From positions 12,489,710 to 12,553,709 of the forward strand of contig CP136062.1 of assembly GCA_032622095.1 (NCBI GenBank): a DNA stretch of 64,000 nt. The letters run 5' to 3'. Position numbers and translations under genes: made by a program. Shown in pieces: positions 24,101 through 39,100 of the stretch (its first letter is position 1; each line of letters opens with the position of its first letter). Under the pieces are notes generated by a model. It did no database searches, was not told the origin of the DNA, and saw nothing but the letters and a program-made list of their open reading frames with translations. Source of the stretch: Siphonodentalium dalli (taxonomy: Eukaryota; Mollusca; Scaphopoda; Gadilida; Siphonodentaliidae).

Positions 24101-27100
24101 AATAAGTAATGGTCAATGGATTTTAGAAAATTACCTAACCAATGGACTTTACAATAATGCGAACATATCATAAGCAACAAAAAATACAGTAAACTTTAGA
24201 ATGCAGTCAAAAAGACTGATGGAGGTGAATCATGGATGGGGTTACGGTAATTCTTTATAATGTGCTTCCGAACTTTCATAGTTGGCAAACTTCGTTTGGT
24301 GTACTGAAACATGCGATTTAAATTGTATCATTTTGAACTCCTCTACCTATGACAGTACTCGTATACATAACGGAGACTGGCAAGGTTTTCACTGAATGAG
24401 TTTTTATGTAATTTTCCTTGTGAATACCGGATTTACGATTGTTTTACGTAATTCTTATATAGATTTGGCAGTCTATTTATATATAAATATCATTTGCAAT
24501 AGTGTTATCTCTATGTTTGATTGTTCGTTAGTATCCCAAAGGTTCTTAACACAATTAAGAGCAGTGTGGTTTGTACTCTAGTCTATAGATACAATGGGAA
24601 TTCACCTGATGGTAAACATTAGTTAAAATTTGAATCTGAGAGGCAGATTTCAAATCGAATCAGACAATAGATTCTAAGTCGCATTGAATCAAATCGATTC
24701 GCAGGTCCCTATATTTAAGAAAATGCACTGGCACAGGATCTTTAAGGCTTCACCACCGCAGCTCCTGTCAGTCCTTCGAATTTGGAAAACGTAGGTGCGC
24801 GATATATCGCTCGGAGCTTTTGGAATTTGCGCGCGCCTTTTTTGAGGGAGCACAATTCAAATTAACATGGATGAAATGATTACTGAATAAAGACAAACAC
24901 AAGTATAATGATACACACGTATAATTCCAAGTGTGCCTGTGCGCAACATAAAGTGAAAAACAGAAATAAAAACATATGTTTAGATTGTAGTACAATATCT
25001 AGTCCACAATATTAAATCCGATTATGCGGCAATCCAGGTGAATCTAATCACGGTAATGAGTCCACTTCCGCGTCTGAGAGCGCATGCTCATCAGACTCAC
25101 AGTCGCTTAAAACTTCAAGCTCGGAAGTGGAATGGTTACCGCAATCCGATTCACCGGAATCCGACGAATCAACCGGGGCTCTCTTTCGTTTTGATAGAGT
25201 CGGTATTTCGGATGATCCAATGTCCATTTTTCGCTTTCTCCGAGTCGAGAGATACTGGCTTCGAAGTATAGCTTCGAAGTATAGTTAAACTTAAACCCTA
25301 ATCTATGGCAATAGTATTCAAATGAATCGGCGAATCTCGCATGCCGAAACATCAAACGAGGCCGCCAAAGAATTGACACAGTTTTTTGCGGGAACTCGCA
25401 CGTGCAGCAGTTGTGACGAGGTGTCATCCCAATCATTGAGTGAGAAAGACGCCGGCGGCCGCTTTGATCTTTGTTATCATGTTCGTAATCAACGTCATCG
25501 CTGCTGAGAAAGATACACGGTGAATAGTCTTGTCGGCGTTTAACCATTGATGTGGTGTTTGTTAAAATCTCGTTCACTGGCTGCAAATTCCGACGCGCGC
25601 ATTTAAAATTTTCGGCGTGCGCAGTTAATAACTCGCTGGTTTTTAGATCCACGTGCGCCAAGGCGCGCAAGCGCAATTGCGCGCCTCAAAATCGAAGGAC
25701 TGGCTCCTGTCATGAAAGAGTTAACTAAAAATATGAGCTTCACAGGCTTATAAGAAAGACCCGCAAATGACACACGCAGGGCTGTTGACGGGGCTTTGAT
25801 CGGCAGGTCTCGTCAAAACACAAATCCTGTATTGAGTAGTAAATGGCTTTAATCTTGATGATTCAAATCAAACTTTGGTCATTGCTTGGCATTTATCATT
25901 TATAGTATGTAGAGAAACCAGGACGGAAGCTGTTACATTAATATTTTACCACTTTCTGACTGTCTAGAATCCGTTTGTCTATCCATGTAGATACCCCTAT
26001 CACCAACAATGTGTTGATGTTACGGACAACATGTGCGGGAGCACTCAATTGATAACACTTCAAATAAACATTGACTAGAAAGCGTTGGAATACCTGGGCT
26101 GCAGATTATATAAACCTATTTATGGTTTTGGTTTTGATGATTACATGAAATAATTCACAAGGGAACCCGGGCCTGATAAACCCAGAGTAAGTGGAGCGAA
26201 GGGTGTTACCAATAGGACTGGCCTGGCCCCCTCCAGTGAATTATGTTACGTAATCATCAAAACCAATTGGTTGTTCTGTTTATTACACACTTTACACCAC
26301 TAAAAGTTGCTAATTCTAAAGATTATATGTAACAAAATATAGTCTCGATCAGCTGATCGCATGTGCTCACCGGGGACGTAATTCACAGGTATGACATTAT
26401 CACTTTTATTCACCGAAAAATACTTACAAAGCACTGCTAAGTGTGTAATAAAACAATATATTCAATTGTCGGGCATACGCTGAATACATACATGTATGTC
26501 TCTTTTCAACAGGTGTGGAATTAAATTCTTTCTTGCAATTATTCTTTCTGTTTTAGGTTGGTGAGGCACGAGCACTCTACAATCTGGGCAATGTTTATCA
26601 TGGTAAAGGCAAACATGCCAGTCGGAGCGGCCAAGGACAGCAAGAGCCAGGCGATTTCCCACCTGAGGTGAAACAATCTCTACAAAAAGCAACCGAGTTT
26701 TATGAGTGAGTATTTTTATCTGCCACGACAAGTCATAATGCGAATATTTATCCCCCGGGGGATATAGGAATGGGTTCCGTCCGTCTGTCCCGAATTTGTA
26801 AGAGTCATAACTTGAACAAATGTCAACTGATTTCAAAGATTTTTGGTATATGAGTTCACCTGACCATTGCCTAGAATGAGTTCGCAAGGCAAGTCCGGCC
26901 GGATATTTTTACCGGAGTTATTGTACTTTGTTTATTATTTTTGTCGAATTTACCATATAGCAAATAGACGATGTCACAGGGCTCATTTCCACAAATGTCA
27001 ACGGATTTCAAAATTTTTTGGTACATTAGTTCACTTGACCAGTATCTAGAACGAGTTTGCAAACCAGGTCCGGCCTGATATTTTAAGCGGACTTATTGGA

Positions 27101-30100
27101 CTCTGTTTATTTTTTTGTGTGCAAATGGACAATTTCACAGGGCTCATTTCCACAAATGTCAACGGATTTCAAAGATTTTTGGTATATCAGTTCACATGAC
27201 CAGGTCCGGCGGGATATTTTCAGCAGAGTTATTGGACTTTGTTTCTTATTTCAAATGGACGACGTCACATGGCTAATTTCCACAAATGTCAGTACCTAAA
27301 ATGAGTTCGCAAGCCAGGCTTTTTGACAAAATCCCACCTCTTGTTTCGCACATACTGAGAATGCAAACATTATTGAGAATGCACTTCCCCAACTGCACAA
27401 TTCGGCGGGGGGATACCATCGTCTGCGACTGGTTGTTGTTTTTCAGTCTTACAAGTATTGGGGGAGGAGGTACTAATATGTTAGGCCAGCACTTGTTCTC
27501 TTACCCCATTGCCGTAAATTAATACTCTGATTTACCGATCCCTCTTTACGAACATTTCACATTATACCATGGTTTCTGCTACTAGGGCAGGCTGGCCATC
27601 CAGTGGCCTCATTTCCCTCCCCAACCTTGACTTAATATTGGCCACAACACATAGCCACAGACTTATCTCAGCCCCCTTTTGCACAGGACAAGCGACCACC
27701 GACACTGATGATTAACAGATTGCAAGGAATCCCTGAATAAGACCTGATCAGTAGACCACGTGCACAGTTGTCTGAACTTGTCTCCACCATCCTGGGTAAC
27801 GCTTTGTCGGGGAATGTTTAGTAGTAATCATCCTCTCGCATTTGAAATTAGCGTAGGTAGATGTTTGTCTATAATTCCCAACTTTCTAACCCACTATTTC
27901 CCCTCAAAATGCGCATTATACATCGGTTAGTCAGTAAGGGGCTGATTTCTGAGCTACAACCATGAACACAGGTGAGGTCTGGCAGTCGCTGCCACGAACA
28001 GTGCAGACATTTTGCCTCAAAGCAAGGTCTGTATCAAAGAAATTTTTAATTAAAAATAAAACACTTAAAATATTAATAGTTATTTTCAGTGACAGTGTAT
28101 TTATTCCCAATCCAATTAATACAAAAATTATCCATTATACGAATCCAGCATGAAGTCAATTTTGAATTAACACCAATTTGTTTTGATTGGTACCGTGAAC
28201 AAAACACAAAGAAAGCATGCAGAACTGGGTATAGCACGTGACATGACCTCTGCCCATGACGTAATTATCACTTGTTACTGCTGGAGTAAACTTAACACTG
28301 AGTGTGAAAATGTGTCTTTGCCAACAGCGGTCCCCTTTGATGTCGCTTAAATTGCTACTGTTATAAATGTTGTTGTATCAACTGTATATTGTGGTGTTAC
28401 ATGCTTTTAGTTCACCAACATCAAAGGAAGATGATCTGTTTTAATTTGGTTTCTATACAAAGCTTCAATGTTCCTGCCTGTTGTCTCAAATGCAAGGAAT
28501 TGGCTACTTTTCTGTGATAAACATCCAAATTGTCTCCTGATAAGGTGCCGGTTATGTGCTTCCCAAATACGGCCACAACCCCTAGCGAGTGGAAACCCTG
28601 ATTATACCTTAATCATGCTTACGTATGGCCCAATGTAGCAACTTTTTAGTCAAGTTTTTTTTCCAAAACTCGACTTATAGTTTGATGAGGGACGGTGGGC
28701 GGGCGAGCGGCGGACGGGCGGGCGACGTGTTTTGCTTATAACTCAACCGTTTATTGACGGATTAAAAAGTTACAGAGTTATGGTCCTTTGAATTTTCAGC
28801 TCGTTAGCGCGATTACTTCAACAAACGTTATCCGATTTGATTGAAATTTGGTATATAGGTGTCTCCCAAGAATATCTCGGATGAGTTCGAAAACTGGCCT
28901 GGTCCGATAAAATTTGATAGAGTTATGGCCCTTAATTAGTCATTTTTCACGAATTTTCAGCTCGTTAGCGTCATAACTTCAATAAACGTTATCCGATTTG
29001 ATTGAAATTTGGTATATAGGTGTCTCCCAAGAATATCTCGGATGAGTTCGAAAACCGGCCTGGTCCGATAAAATTTGATAGAATTATGGCCCTTAATTAG
29101 TCATTTTTCACGAATTTTCAGCTCGTTAGCGTGATAACTTCAACAAACGTTATCCGATTTGATTGAAATTTGGTATATAGGTGTCTCCCAAGAATATCTC
29201 GGTCGAGTTCGAAAACCGGCCAGGTCCGATAAAATTTGATAGTTATGGCCCTTAATTAGTCATTTTTTCACAAATTTTCAGCTCGTTAGCGCGATAATTT
29301 AACAAACATCATCCTATTTGATTGAAATTTTGATATATAGGTGTCTCCCAAGAATACCTCGGACGAGTTAGAAAACCGGCCCGGTCCGATAAAATTTGAT
29401 AGAGTTATGGTCCTTAAGTAGTCATTTTGTACGAAGTTTGAGCTCGTTAGCGCGATAACTTCAACAAACGTCCTCCGATTTGTTTAAAATTTGGAATAGA
29501 CATACTTGCCAAGAATATTTCGGACGAGTTCAAAAAACCAGCCTGGCCCGATAAAATTTGATGGAGTTATGGCCCTTAATTAGTCATTTTTCGATTTTAC
29601 CTATTAATTAGTCTACCGATACTGATGCACACCAATTGGCGGTAGCCACCGGCGGTAAGCCACCAAAAACGAGACACAGCATCTCTGATGCCACCTCTTG
29701 TTTTATTTTGAGGCACACAACTGGAATTGAAAAACAAGCCACAAACGTGTGTGCCTCGCGGTTTTGGTTGACTTGACATAATATAAAACAAAGAAAATGC
29801 AGCATAGAATTGGCTAGGTTAACGCCAATTCAACAATCCTTCACAGCATCAAAGGTTAAATGATGATGTGTTTATTTTGAAACTGTGACTGCGTTAGCCT
29901 AGGAGCTCACACATTTTCCGTTTCTGGGTGCCCAAAAGTCCAGATTTAACTGTTGCATGAGAGCCTGCTTACAGTTGCTCTCCCGTGGGAGTCATTGGAG
30001 AGAATTCTTACAGCTCTGATCAAAAGTTTCACTTATTCTCTGCAATGATTATTCCTTGAAGAATTTGAGTTTTGTTCACTCTTATAGGACTAGCTATTAA

Positions 30101-33100
30101 ATGTAAATTTCATTTGGTTTTGTCCATTTTGGTAGCCATTTTGGGAGATACATTCTATAAATATGGTTTACGACTAAGCATTGTTTATCAATTACTTTGG
30201 AATTAATTGGTTCACCTACCTCAGAAATTCAAAAAAATTCGATACCAACAGCATATTGGATGCCATCTTGAATAGAGAATTTTCCCCAAGGCGGATTTTA
30301 GCAGATTTTGGTTATATTGTTCCCCACATTCAGCCTGACAAAATGACGCCAATAACAGCTTACTAGCAATTTGTTCAAGGTCTAATGCTCATCGACCAGA
30401 CTACAATTGAAGTTGGTGATGTTCACCCATTAGTCACCTCGATAATGGCTCGATTATGCATTTTATCTTGTGCAAATTAGGGGATATAGAAACTTCCAGA
30501 AGGGAAAAAGTAACTAAAATCAATGTTGTTAAGTTGAGACTATAGATACATCCCAGAAAAAGAGGAGTAAGCAGAATGTGGTCCCTACAGGGTGAATTTT
30601 TATGATACTAGCTCGCTGAAAATGAGAGACACACTATTTCAGACTTGGTACAGAGTTTCTGCTTGCAGTGGAGTGATTGACTTATAAAATTAAACCACTG
30701 CGGTCTTGTTCCGTCAATAAACAGACAATATCATGATAGGGCCTAGCAGTTGAAACAATATCTCGCAGCTATCTTAATTCAGATTGTTTGGCTTCGACAA
30801 TCTGTCCTTTTCTGTGGCCCAGTTTGCTTCAGAAAATGGCTTTAGCATTGCTGATTGCCATAGCTAATTATGAGGGCTGATCTCCTGAAAACCAAACACC
30901 TTTTCCACTAGTTGCTAGGTTAGCAATGGCCTGTTTCAGGAATTTTGACAGATTGGCAAATAGTTGTTTAATAATATATCCATGCTTCAGTCAGGATGAA
31001 TTCAGACTCAAGACTCTCTACAGTAGTACAGCCGCTACACAGGATGTTAGATCAATGAAATTTGGGCACATTAGGGCAAATTATGGTTGGCCTGTTACGA
31101 GGATAAAGTGTCGAAATTTAATTTAAAAAACTTGATATTCTGGTATTTGATTTCTAAGAATGACTGATTCCAGGACAAATTTGCATTGCTATCAACTTAT
31201 ATGGAATCATTTCGGTATAACTCAGTACCGGTACTACAAGAATATAAATAATGCTACGAAATGGCACAAATTCCATTCTCATAATTATTTTGGGCTTATT
31301 TCCATAATTTGGGCACAGTGTTTACCGACTTGGGAGAATACAAAGAGCTTCAGCTACATGTTCAATAGTTTGTAAAAAATAGCAGGGAACCCAATTAATT
31401 TTTTTTTAAAATGACGTCAGTCTCAGACAACCACAAATTCCTCTGAACTAATTACCGATTGGCTCCAATCTGACTTGTTAGTCTCTGACATTGACGTAAT
31501 ACTTTTTTTGAAAGAAATGGGATGGCCTGCTATATGTTTCAGACTATTGTTTCCGCTATACTGGCATGGGATCCCCCTCAACGGCCCTGTTCCCCTGGCC
31601 AAGTTTTCCCCTGTTGAACCACCAGTTGATTAAAAAATTTACGGTCCCATTCCCCCAGCCCAGATTTCCCCTGCTGGAATAGGACATATATCATGTGTAT
31701 ACAACTATTGAGATGTATACAACTTCTCTCCATCTTGTTGGGATATCAATAAGGAATTTTAGAGAACAACTTTATTTGATATCTTTGCAAGAATACAGAT
31801 GCTGAACGAAAATGCATACCAAAACCGACATGGTGGCGACATCACTAGAATACATCCCTTTGGAGTTGAGCTAGTTCGGTTGCAGTTAGGTTACGAAAAA
31901 TCATCAGCAGTTTAATTGTACTAGGCGATTGTCTCTGTTTTATGTTGCAAAATACATTCCACTTTATATTTTTGCTCAGGTTCTACCATAATTTAGGTTT
32001 AAATTCAGATCTCAGGGTGGGTTACCAACTTGCCGTCAACACTGTCTGTGCGACTGTATATTCCGAAATTTCCTGTTATTACACATCCGTAAATAAGTTC
32101 TGATCATTTGAATGGGTACATAGTTCGTCTGCGAATTTTTTATTTATAGACTCCTTTGTATTTGTTTACGATCACAATAAATTTCTAATGCTTTTGAAGT
32201 TAGAGGATTTGATAGCTTGACAACTTTGGAAGAAGATATATGCAGGTAAAACAATCTGCCAATTACAATATCTTAGTAATCTTACACTTCTAGATAATGT
32301 GCCAGTGCATTTTCTTATACATGCGAGTCTCCCATAGAGAGCCTCACATGTATAAGAGAATGCACTGGCTAACAAGGTAAATATTTTTAGGCCAATGTAT
32401 TCTCTTTAATATGCAAGCTTCCTGTGGGAGACTCCCATATATAAGAGAATGCATTGGCACAGGGTTTTCGCAAAATTTCAGGAAGCTCCAGTCATGCAAG
32501 GGTTAATTTTTATGTCTGCCTGCATGAATTATGAGATCTGCACTACAGTAATACCCTAAATAATTGACTCCTTAACCACAGCAGAATTATGGGCAATTTT
32601 TCAGGATTTAGTCGGAAATATGGCTTGTTGCCATTCATTGGAAAGCTCTCACAGAGCATTCTGATGAATGACAACAAGCCATATTTCCGACTAAATCCTG
32701 AAAAATTGCCCATAATTCTGATGTGGTTAAGGAGTCAATTATTTAGGGCATTATTGTACATATGGTTACATCTGCTGAATATTATGACCCTCTCCTTGAT
32801 GTAGAGTATTTTTACATGAAAGCCGTCATTGAGAATCTCATTAATTGTCTTCTCTAACTAGATCAAACTTGAAAGTAATGAAAGAACTGGGAGACAAGGC
32901 AGCACAGGGCAGAGCTTGTGGTAACCTCGGGAATACACACTACTTACTAGGCAATTTTAGTGTCGCCATATCCTACCACCAAGAGGTAAGTAATATACAT
33001 TTAATACTTGATGTTTTTATACATATGCTTAAATTTACAAAAATATAATATTTGTTATATTGAATGTTGAAGAATGGTCCCTTTCCCCCAGCCCATATTT

Positions 33101-36100
33101 CACCTCAGATACATTCTCCTGTACAGTTCACGAATACCGCCTACACTGCCTGTTTATCTCCCAATAAATAAAACCAATGCAATGATAAACCGATCATTTT
33201 CTTTTCAATGCTAGCTAATGCTGGCCACTCATAAACCGATTTACTAGATTCCCTTAAAAATGACTCTCTGCAAGGATACACGCATCGAAAACTAAATCCT
33301 ACACAAAACAATTGATTCTGCAACGTAACAAAGTTGACATCGCTAAATAGTGAAAAAGTTTCTTTTGTCATTGGTCACACATTGGTCTTATTATTAAGTT
33401 TGGATGAAAGTTCTAACTCATCCATTGTTGTTCTGACAAACAAACACACAAGCCTGAACTTCCAGTCAATGACCTCTGTCACGGGACATTATGCGAGACT
33501 GGTGTTCATTTTAATATGTATACAAAAATATGCACGATTTGCACTTATTTATTACACGCTTGTTCCTAGAAATACAGTGTTATTGCTGTTCCATATTTAC
33601 AAATCCGTATGATCTCATTGACGTAAAATGACGTACACGATGTTCGCCTCAACCATGAAACTGGAACTATTTAAATAAAAGAATCATCACACATAACAAA
33701 CACGCCCTGTATGAGCATAAATAAACCTTCTAATCCTGTATTTTTAATGCACGGATTCTAGGACGCTAATAATAAACACAGAAGGACACGATGTATAAAT
33801 GGGTTTGTCGATACAGCACTCGTGTTGTCGCGGAAGGATAGAACTCGAGCCGCCTTATCGACAAACCCATTTACACATCGTGTCGTTCTGTGTATGTATA
33901 AAACAACCCCCATCAATATCAGTGAAATGACATGTAAAATATTCAGCCTAATATGATTTAACACTTCTGTTGCAGAGATTATCGATTGCGAAGGAGTTTG
34001 GCGATAAAGCAGCAGAAAGACGTGCCTACACAAACCTGGGAAATGCTCATATATTTCTTGGGGAGTTTGATGTTGCTGCAGAATTCTATAAGTGAGTCAG
34101 TGTTAGCTCAGCATGATTGACTCTCAAGTGATTGTCTTGAGTTGCCATCCATCAAACATGGCATCCAAAATTAATTATCCCCCCAAATGAAGTTTGGCGG
34201 TGGATATAGAAATTGGCTCTGTCCGTCTTTGAGTCTAGACATCTGTCTGTGAGTCTGTCTGTCTGTAACAAATTTGAAGCTCTATATCTTAACCATCGAT
34301 TTTAATGATCTTCAGTATGTTGATGAACCAAATTGGGAAAAAGAGTATTTACAAACAGCATGTTCTTCCATTGATTTTTTATCTGGAAATCAGTTATTTT
34401 GTCCGCTTGTTCAGATATCTCAGCTGTGGGTTATCGGAACTGAATTAAATTTAGTATGGAGGTTTGCCATCACGAATGCTTTCAAAGGAGTGCCCAATGT
34501 AGTTGTTTGCATTTTAATTTGATTGAGTTATCGACCGTAGTTTGTCAATTTTTCTAATTCATAACAGATATGAACCATTTCAATAAAATTTGGTATTCAT
34601 GCAGGTTTTATTCAGTCAACAGGCCAGATTAAGAATTTAAGGCATCTTTCAAATTAAGCCACATGAAAAACTAAATAGAGACTTTTTTTCAATTCACAAA
34701 AATCTGCATTTATTATATTCACAAACAGATCCGCACCCAAGATTAAACCGAACATACTTTTTAAGGGCCTACATATTCCCCAAACAAAACAACACAAACA
34801 TCTCGGATAAAACTTTTACCCACAATGTGTTGTGGTCCGCCCACATCACACCAATTACGAATAAAGCTTTTTCAAGACTCCATCCTTTTATTCATTTGAA
34901 ATACATCATTCCAAGAACTTGCTCATGCAACATATATAACATATTTGTTTGACCCATCCTCGAATACGAAAATGTACTATTTGACAACTGCTTGATTTGT
35001 GAAAAAGAAAAGATAGTGCGTGTACAACGAATGACTGCCTTATGCCTTATAAACAAAATAGTTTGTTTCTCAGGGATTTTTTTTTTGAAAGTGATGAGGG
35101 AGGCAGTTATTTATATTTATTATTTTTTTCAAATTAATTTTGTGGTGAGGCAGGTATTTATTTATAAAGTATTTACTGGAATCCCATATTAAGCAGTAAT
35201 ACTGAATATGGACAATATACCGAAGCAGGGAAGCTGACTACCATATATCCCCTTAATAATCTAGATTTGTAATAAAGTTGTATAGAGGAAACAGTTGGAG
35301 TTATTCACTCATGGCAGAAGATGTGGAAACTACTCAGGGTGACCACCAGCCAGATCAAGCTTTATTGGAAGGAGTTCCACTGGACTACACATGAATTGAT
35401 ATTATAGATAATATTAAATCACAACAATAATTTATGAAATAAAAGGTTTATTTTCTAATTAATCACAGACTTTCATAAAAATCTTGAAGTTTGGAATAGT
35501 GCTGATCCACTCACCAGAGTGCATTACATACAATAGCCACACACTGCCGACCCACACTGTCAACGCTATCCTTTCGGAAGTGTTTTCACCTAACCACTCC
35601 AGTCAATGAATGAATTGCACAATTCGTCACGTTTGTTTTTCACATTTGTCTTACAGGGCAACACCACCTCCTTGCAACTTGTCATCAGCACCGATAATAC
35701 ATCAACTACTTCTCCCGATTTATTCTCTTGGTACATCTTCTTTGGTCACTCGAATTTGAAAATATCGTCCGAAAAATTGCGTGATTTCAGAAAACATGAT
35801 CATGATGTCTCCTGCAACTGTATCAAAGTCCCATGTTTTCGTTTTTGAAACAACCCGGTCAAAATCATCGTCAATGTCTTTCGTGGACATGAAATCATCA
35901 GCCATTTGACGAACAGTTTTTGATCTATTGACTGATATAATTGTCTATTTGCCTTCCGACGCATTCTGCACGATACAAATGTTCACCAAAGTCGCCATTT
36001 TGTTATTATTTTAAACAGGAAGTTCGTCGATTTTTATCTGCCCTTGTTTGTGAATGTAAAGTCCGGATAGATTTGCAGTCCGGATAGATTTGCAGTTTGC

Positions 36101-39100
36101 GTAAAGTTTCAAGACGAAGTTATCGATCTGGGGTGGTTGGGATATGCGGTATTTATATATTTATTATTTACAGCTGCCAATAAATAAGGTGTAGCGCAGG
36201 TTTTTTTTGGGATGCGGCGATCCCTGAGAAACGAACCATTATGTTGATATGGCCTTAGTGTGCACAGGATGCTTAAGACTAACATCTAATAACAAGTTAC
36301 TTAATGAACTCTCTTGGATCTCCTTGTGCCAGCGCTGCAAATATCATAGATTAATTCAATTTTATAAAATTTCGAAGGGTCTTTGCTCCCCAATATTTAA
36401 GCAGGATGTCCCCTCAGAAAAAAGTGATTCCCATCGGGTTTAACCTTGAGATCATCCAATCGTCGAAGTTTTTTCAGCCAAACTGAATAAGGTACAGGAT
36501 TCTTTCTTCTACCAAACCGCGAAGATTGGAATGATCTTTCATGGGACATCAAACATCCACAGCATCAGCTGCTTTCAAAAGTGCACTATTCACCAACAGT
36601 ACTTTAACTGCAAATAGTAAGCTCATTTCATCATCAAATACGTCTTGGTTTTTCAAGTTTAAAGGCACATCTAAATAGAGTGACTATAGTATAATTCAGA
36701 TAGGGTCCTGAGAATATCAGATGTTCAATTTCTTATTCAATTTTGGTCGCAATATTCAAACCACATTCGGTTAGAAATATTTGCTTTGTTATATATCCCA
36801 AATGTAAATGCTAGTCGTTTATATTATCGTTTTCCTTCATTATCTTGAATAAATATCACCCGATTCAGATGGAAGATGAGGGAATGTTATGGGAATTGTG
36901 AAATAATTTTCTCGAACTCTTTATCTAACATCTCAATTATAAACAAATAAACAAGAGATCAGGACCAGTTGTGATCAAAAAAATATTTCAGACATATATT
37001 ATACTTTTTAAACTACCTGGTATGTCAGTATGTCGGTAGACACTTTACTCATGGTGTGATATGCGATAACTCAAACAATTTCTATCAGATTGGAACCAAA
37101 TTGTGTATATGAGTTTCTCAGCCCAAAATACAATTCAAGTTCTATTAATGGTTTGATCTGAGTTTTTTTTGTACAGAATTATGGCTCTTTTTCGACTTAG
37201 AATTCACAGATGTTGTGATAACTCAAATTTTTTTGTCTGATCGGAATCAAATTTGGAATGTCAGTTTCTCAGCCCAAATTACAGATTGAGTTCGGTTATG
37301 GGTTTGAACTTTGACTTAGAATTCACCAATGCTGTGGTAACTGAATAATTAGTACAGGCTTCCCTCTATATAAGACAACTTTACCGCCTGCAGAGATGTG
37401 AATTATTGAAATCAAGTTATTTTTAGCTATAATGTTAGACTTAGTATAAGCTGAAACCCATTCATGACTAAATGCACTCTCCATTCAGTTCTAAACTTAA
37501 TAATTAGAGCTGTTAAGTTTCACAGATTGTCCCACGGATTGTCTACGAGACTCCCGGATTTCCATAAGGAAAATGTCCAAAATACGGAAGACCGCCAATT
37601 TCTCCCGCATGTGCAGATATCAAGAGTAAATTCATATTCATCATCATTCAGTACTAATCAGCAGTACTAATTGAGACTAATGAATTTTCACACCCTTAGT
37701 AGCCTTGCAAGCTGTCGTAAATGTATAGACAATAGATTTAATAACACGACTTAGGATGATTATGTAAGCGAGCATGAATGACAATATATGGGCACAGTGC
37801 ACATAGAATACAACAGAAGGGAGAAATCTATATACTAGTATTTTTAACAGGAATTAGTACCTGAAGTTAGCAGAAGGGAGAAAACTCTATATTTTTAACA
37901 GGAATTAGATCAGGAAGTTAGCAGGTGTCTTGACCTTTGAAAGTTTGAATGCCCGCGATTTCGCATTGTATTAGTTTATATAAACATGCATGCATCTCAC
38001 ACTCACAGTAGCTGTATAAAACTGTGTTTTCATTACTGTTTTATTTAGATACTAGGGGGTTGCCCATCACAAAATGACAGGTATATAATGTTCTTTGTTA
38101 CTTTGTAGTGTCCGCGGTCATGAACAAATTCTCATTTCTATATTATAAATCATGCTTCTCTTTTTTGTCACTGGATGCGCGAGGGAACACTTTATTTCAC
38201 TAAAAACTGTTTTTCCACACATCCAGCCCGCATATACGCATGGACATATTGAACTAAACAAAATCAGCATATTACTTTAAATATTACTATATATACCAAC
38301 TGAAACATACTCAATTCGGGAGCCTTAATTCAGTGAGGAAGGGTGCTTGCGGCACAGTTTGATCTAAACGGATCCCCTTTGGAGCCTGCCTGTATTCAAC
38401 ATGCAGCCAAAGGGTCACAGGCCTATGCACTGCGGCCCAATTGTGGAAACACTTTATTTCAATAAAACTGTATTTTCTATCCCCTCTCCCAACCCACATA
38501 TCTGCATGCACATATGAAACGCAACAATCAAGATATGTTTCTTTATTACTATATGCTCCCATTTGGGAGCCTTTATTTAGCAGTGGAGGGGCCAGTGGCC
38601 CCTTTGTGCGCTTTGCGCACATTATATGATCTTAAACAGCGTGCGCTTCGTCCACATTTTGATCTTTTAAACATTCTTTTATCAGATTTGCACTCAACTG
38701 AAAGATTAAAAGAGCATTAATTAGCGTCCACAGTATTGTTTACACTTACATTTGCCATCTTCCAGGTATACCGGTACTCCTTCGATTCCACACTCAATGC
38801 ACAACTTTCATCTCATAGACAGCATTCTTTACTTATGTTCACACGAACTGGCAAATTACAGTACCATATTAGCACCCATTCCCAACGATGGTAGAGCTTT
38901 CTAGTCTCGACTCTACACCACACTATACATGCACTTCCACGACCAAATCAACATTCGTTACTTATATTCACACTCAACCTGAACTGACAAATTAATTTAG
39001 CGCCTATTTCCAACAACGCTTTGGTAGAGCGAACAGAGCGAATGGAAGTTTCGTCTACAATAGCAAAGCAAGTGTGGGTTTGAATGCGACGTCACATGAC

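Larger units (their letters stand above)
23766..25724. mobile_element. TTAA-flanked MITE with two nested insertions
   Basis: TTAA at 23766-23769 and 25721-25724 bound imperfect inverted ends CCCTTCCATGACTGGAGC and GCTCCTGTCATGAAAGAG, the latter split by the hAT at 24769. The left part has the cruciform family core (CCTGTGCCAATACATTCTC at about 23810) and a second hairpin arm (GCCAGTGCATTATCTTA) whose partner lies at 24715-24735, beyond another insertion. Without the two inserts the MITE would be about 230 bp. Confidence 0.85.
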
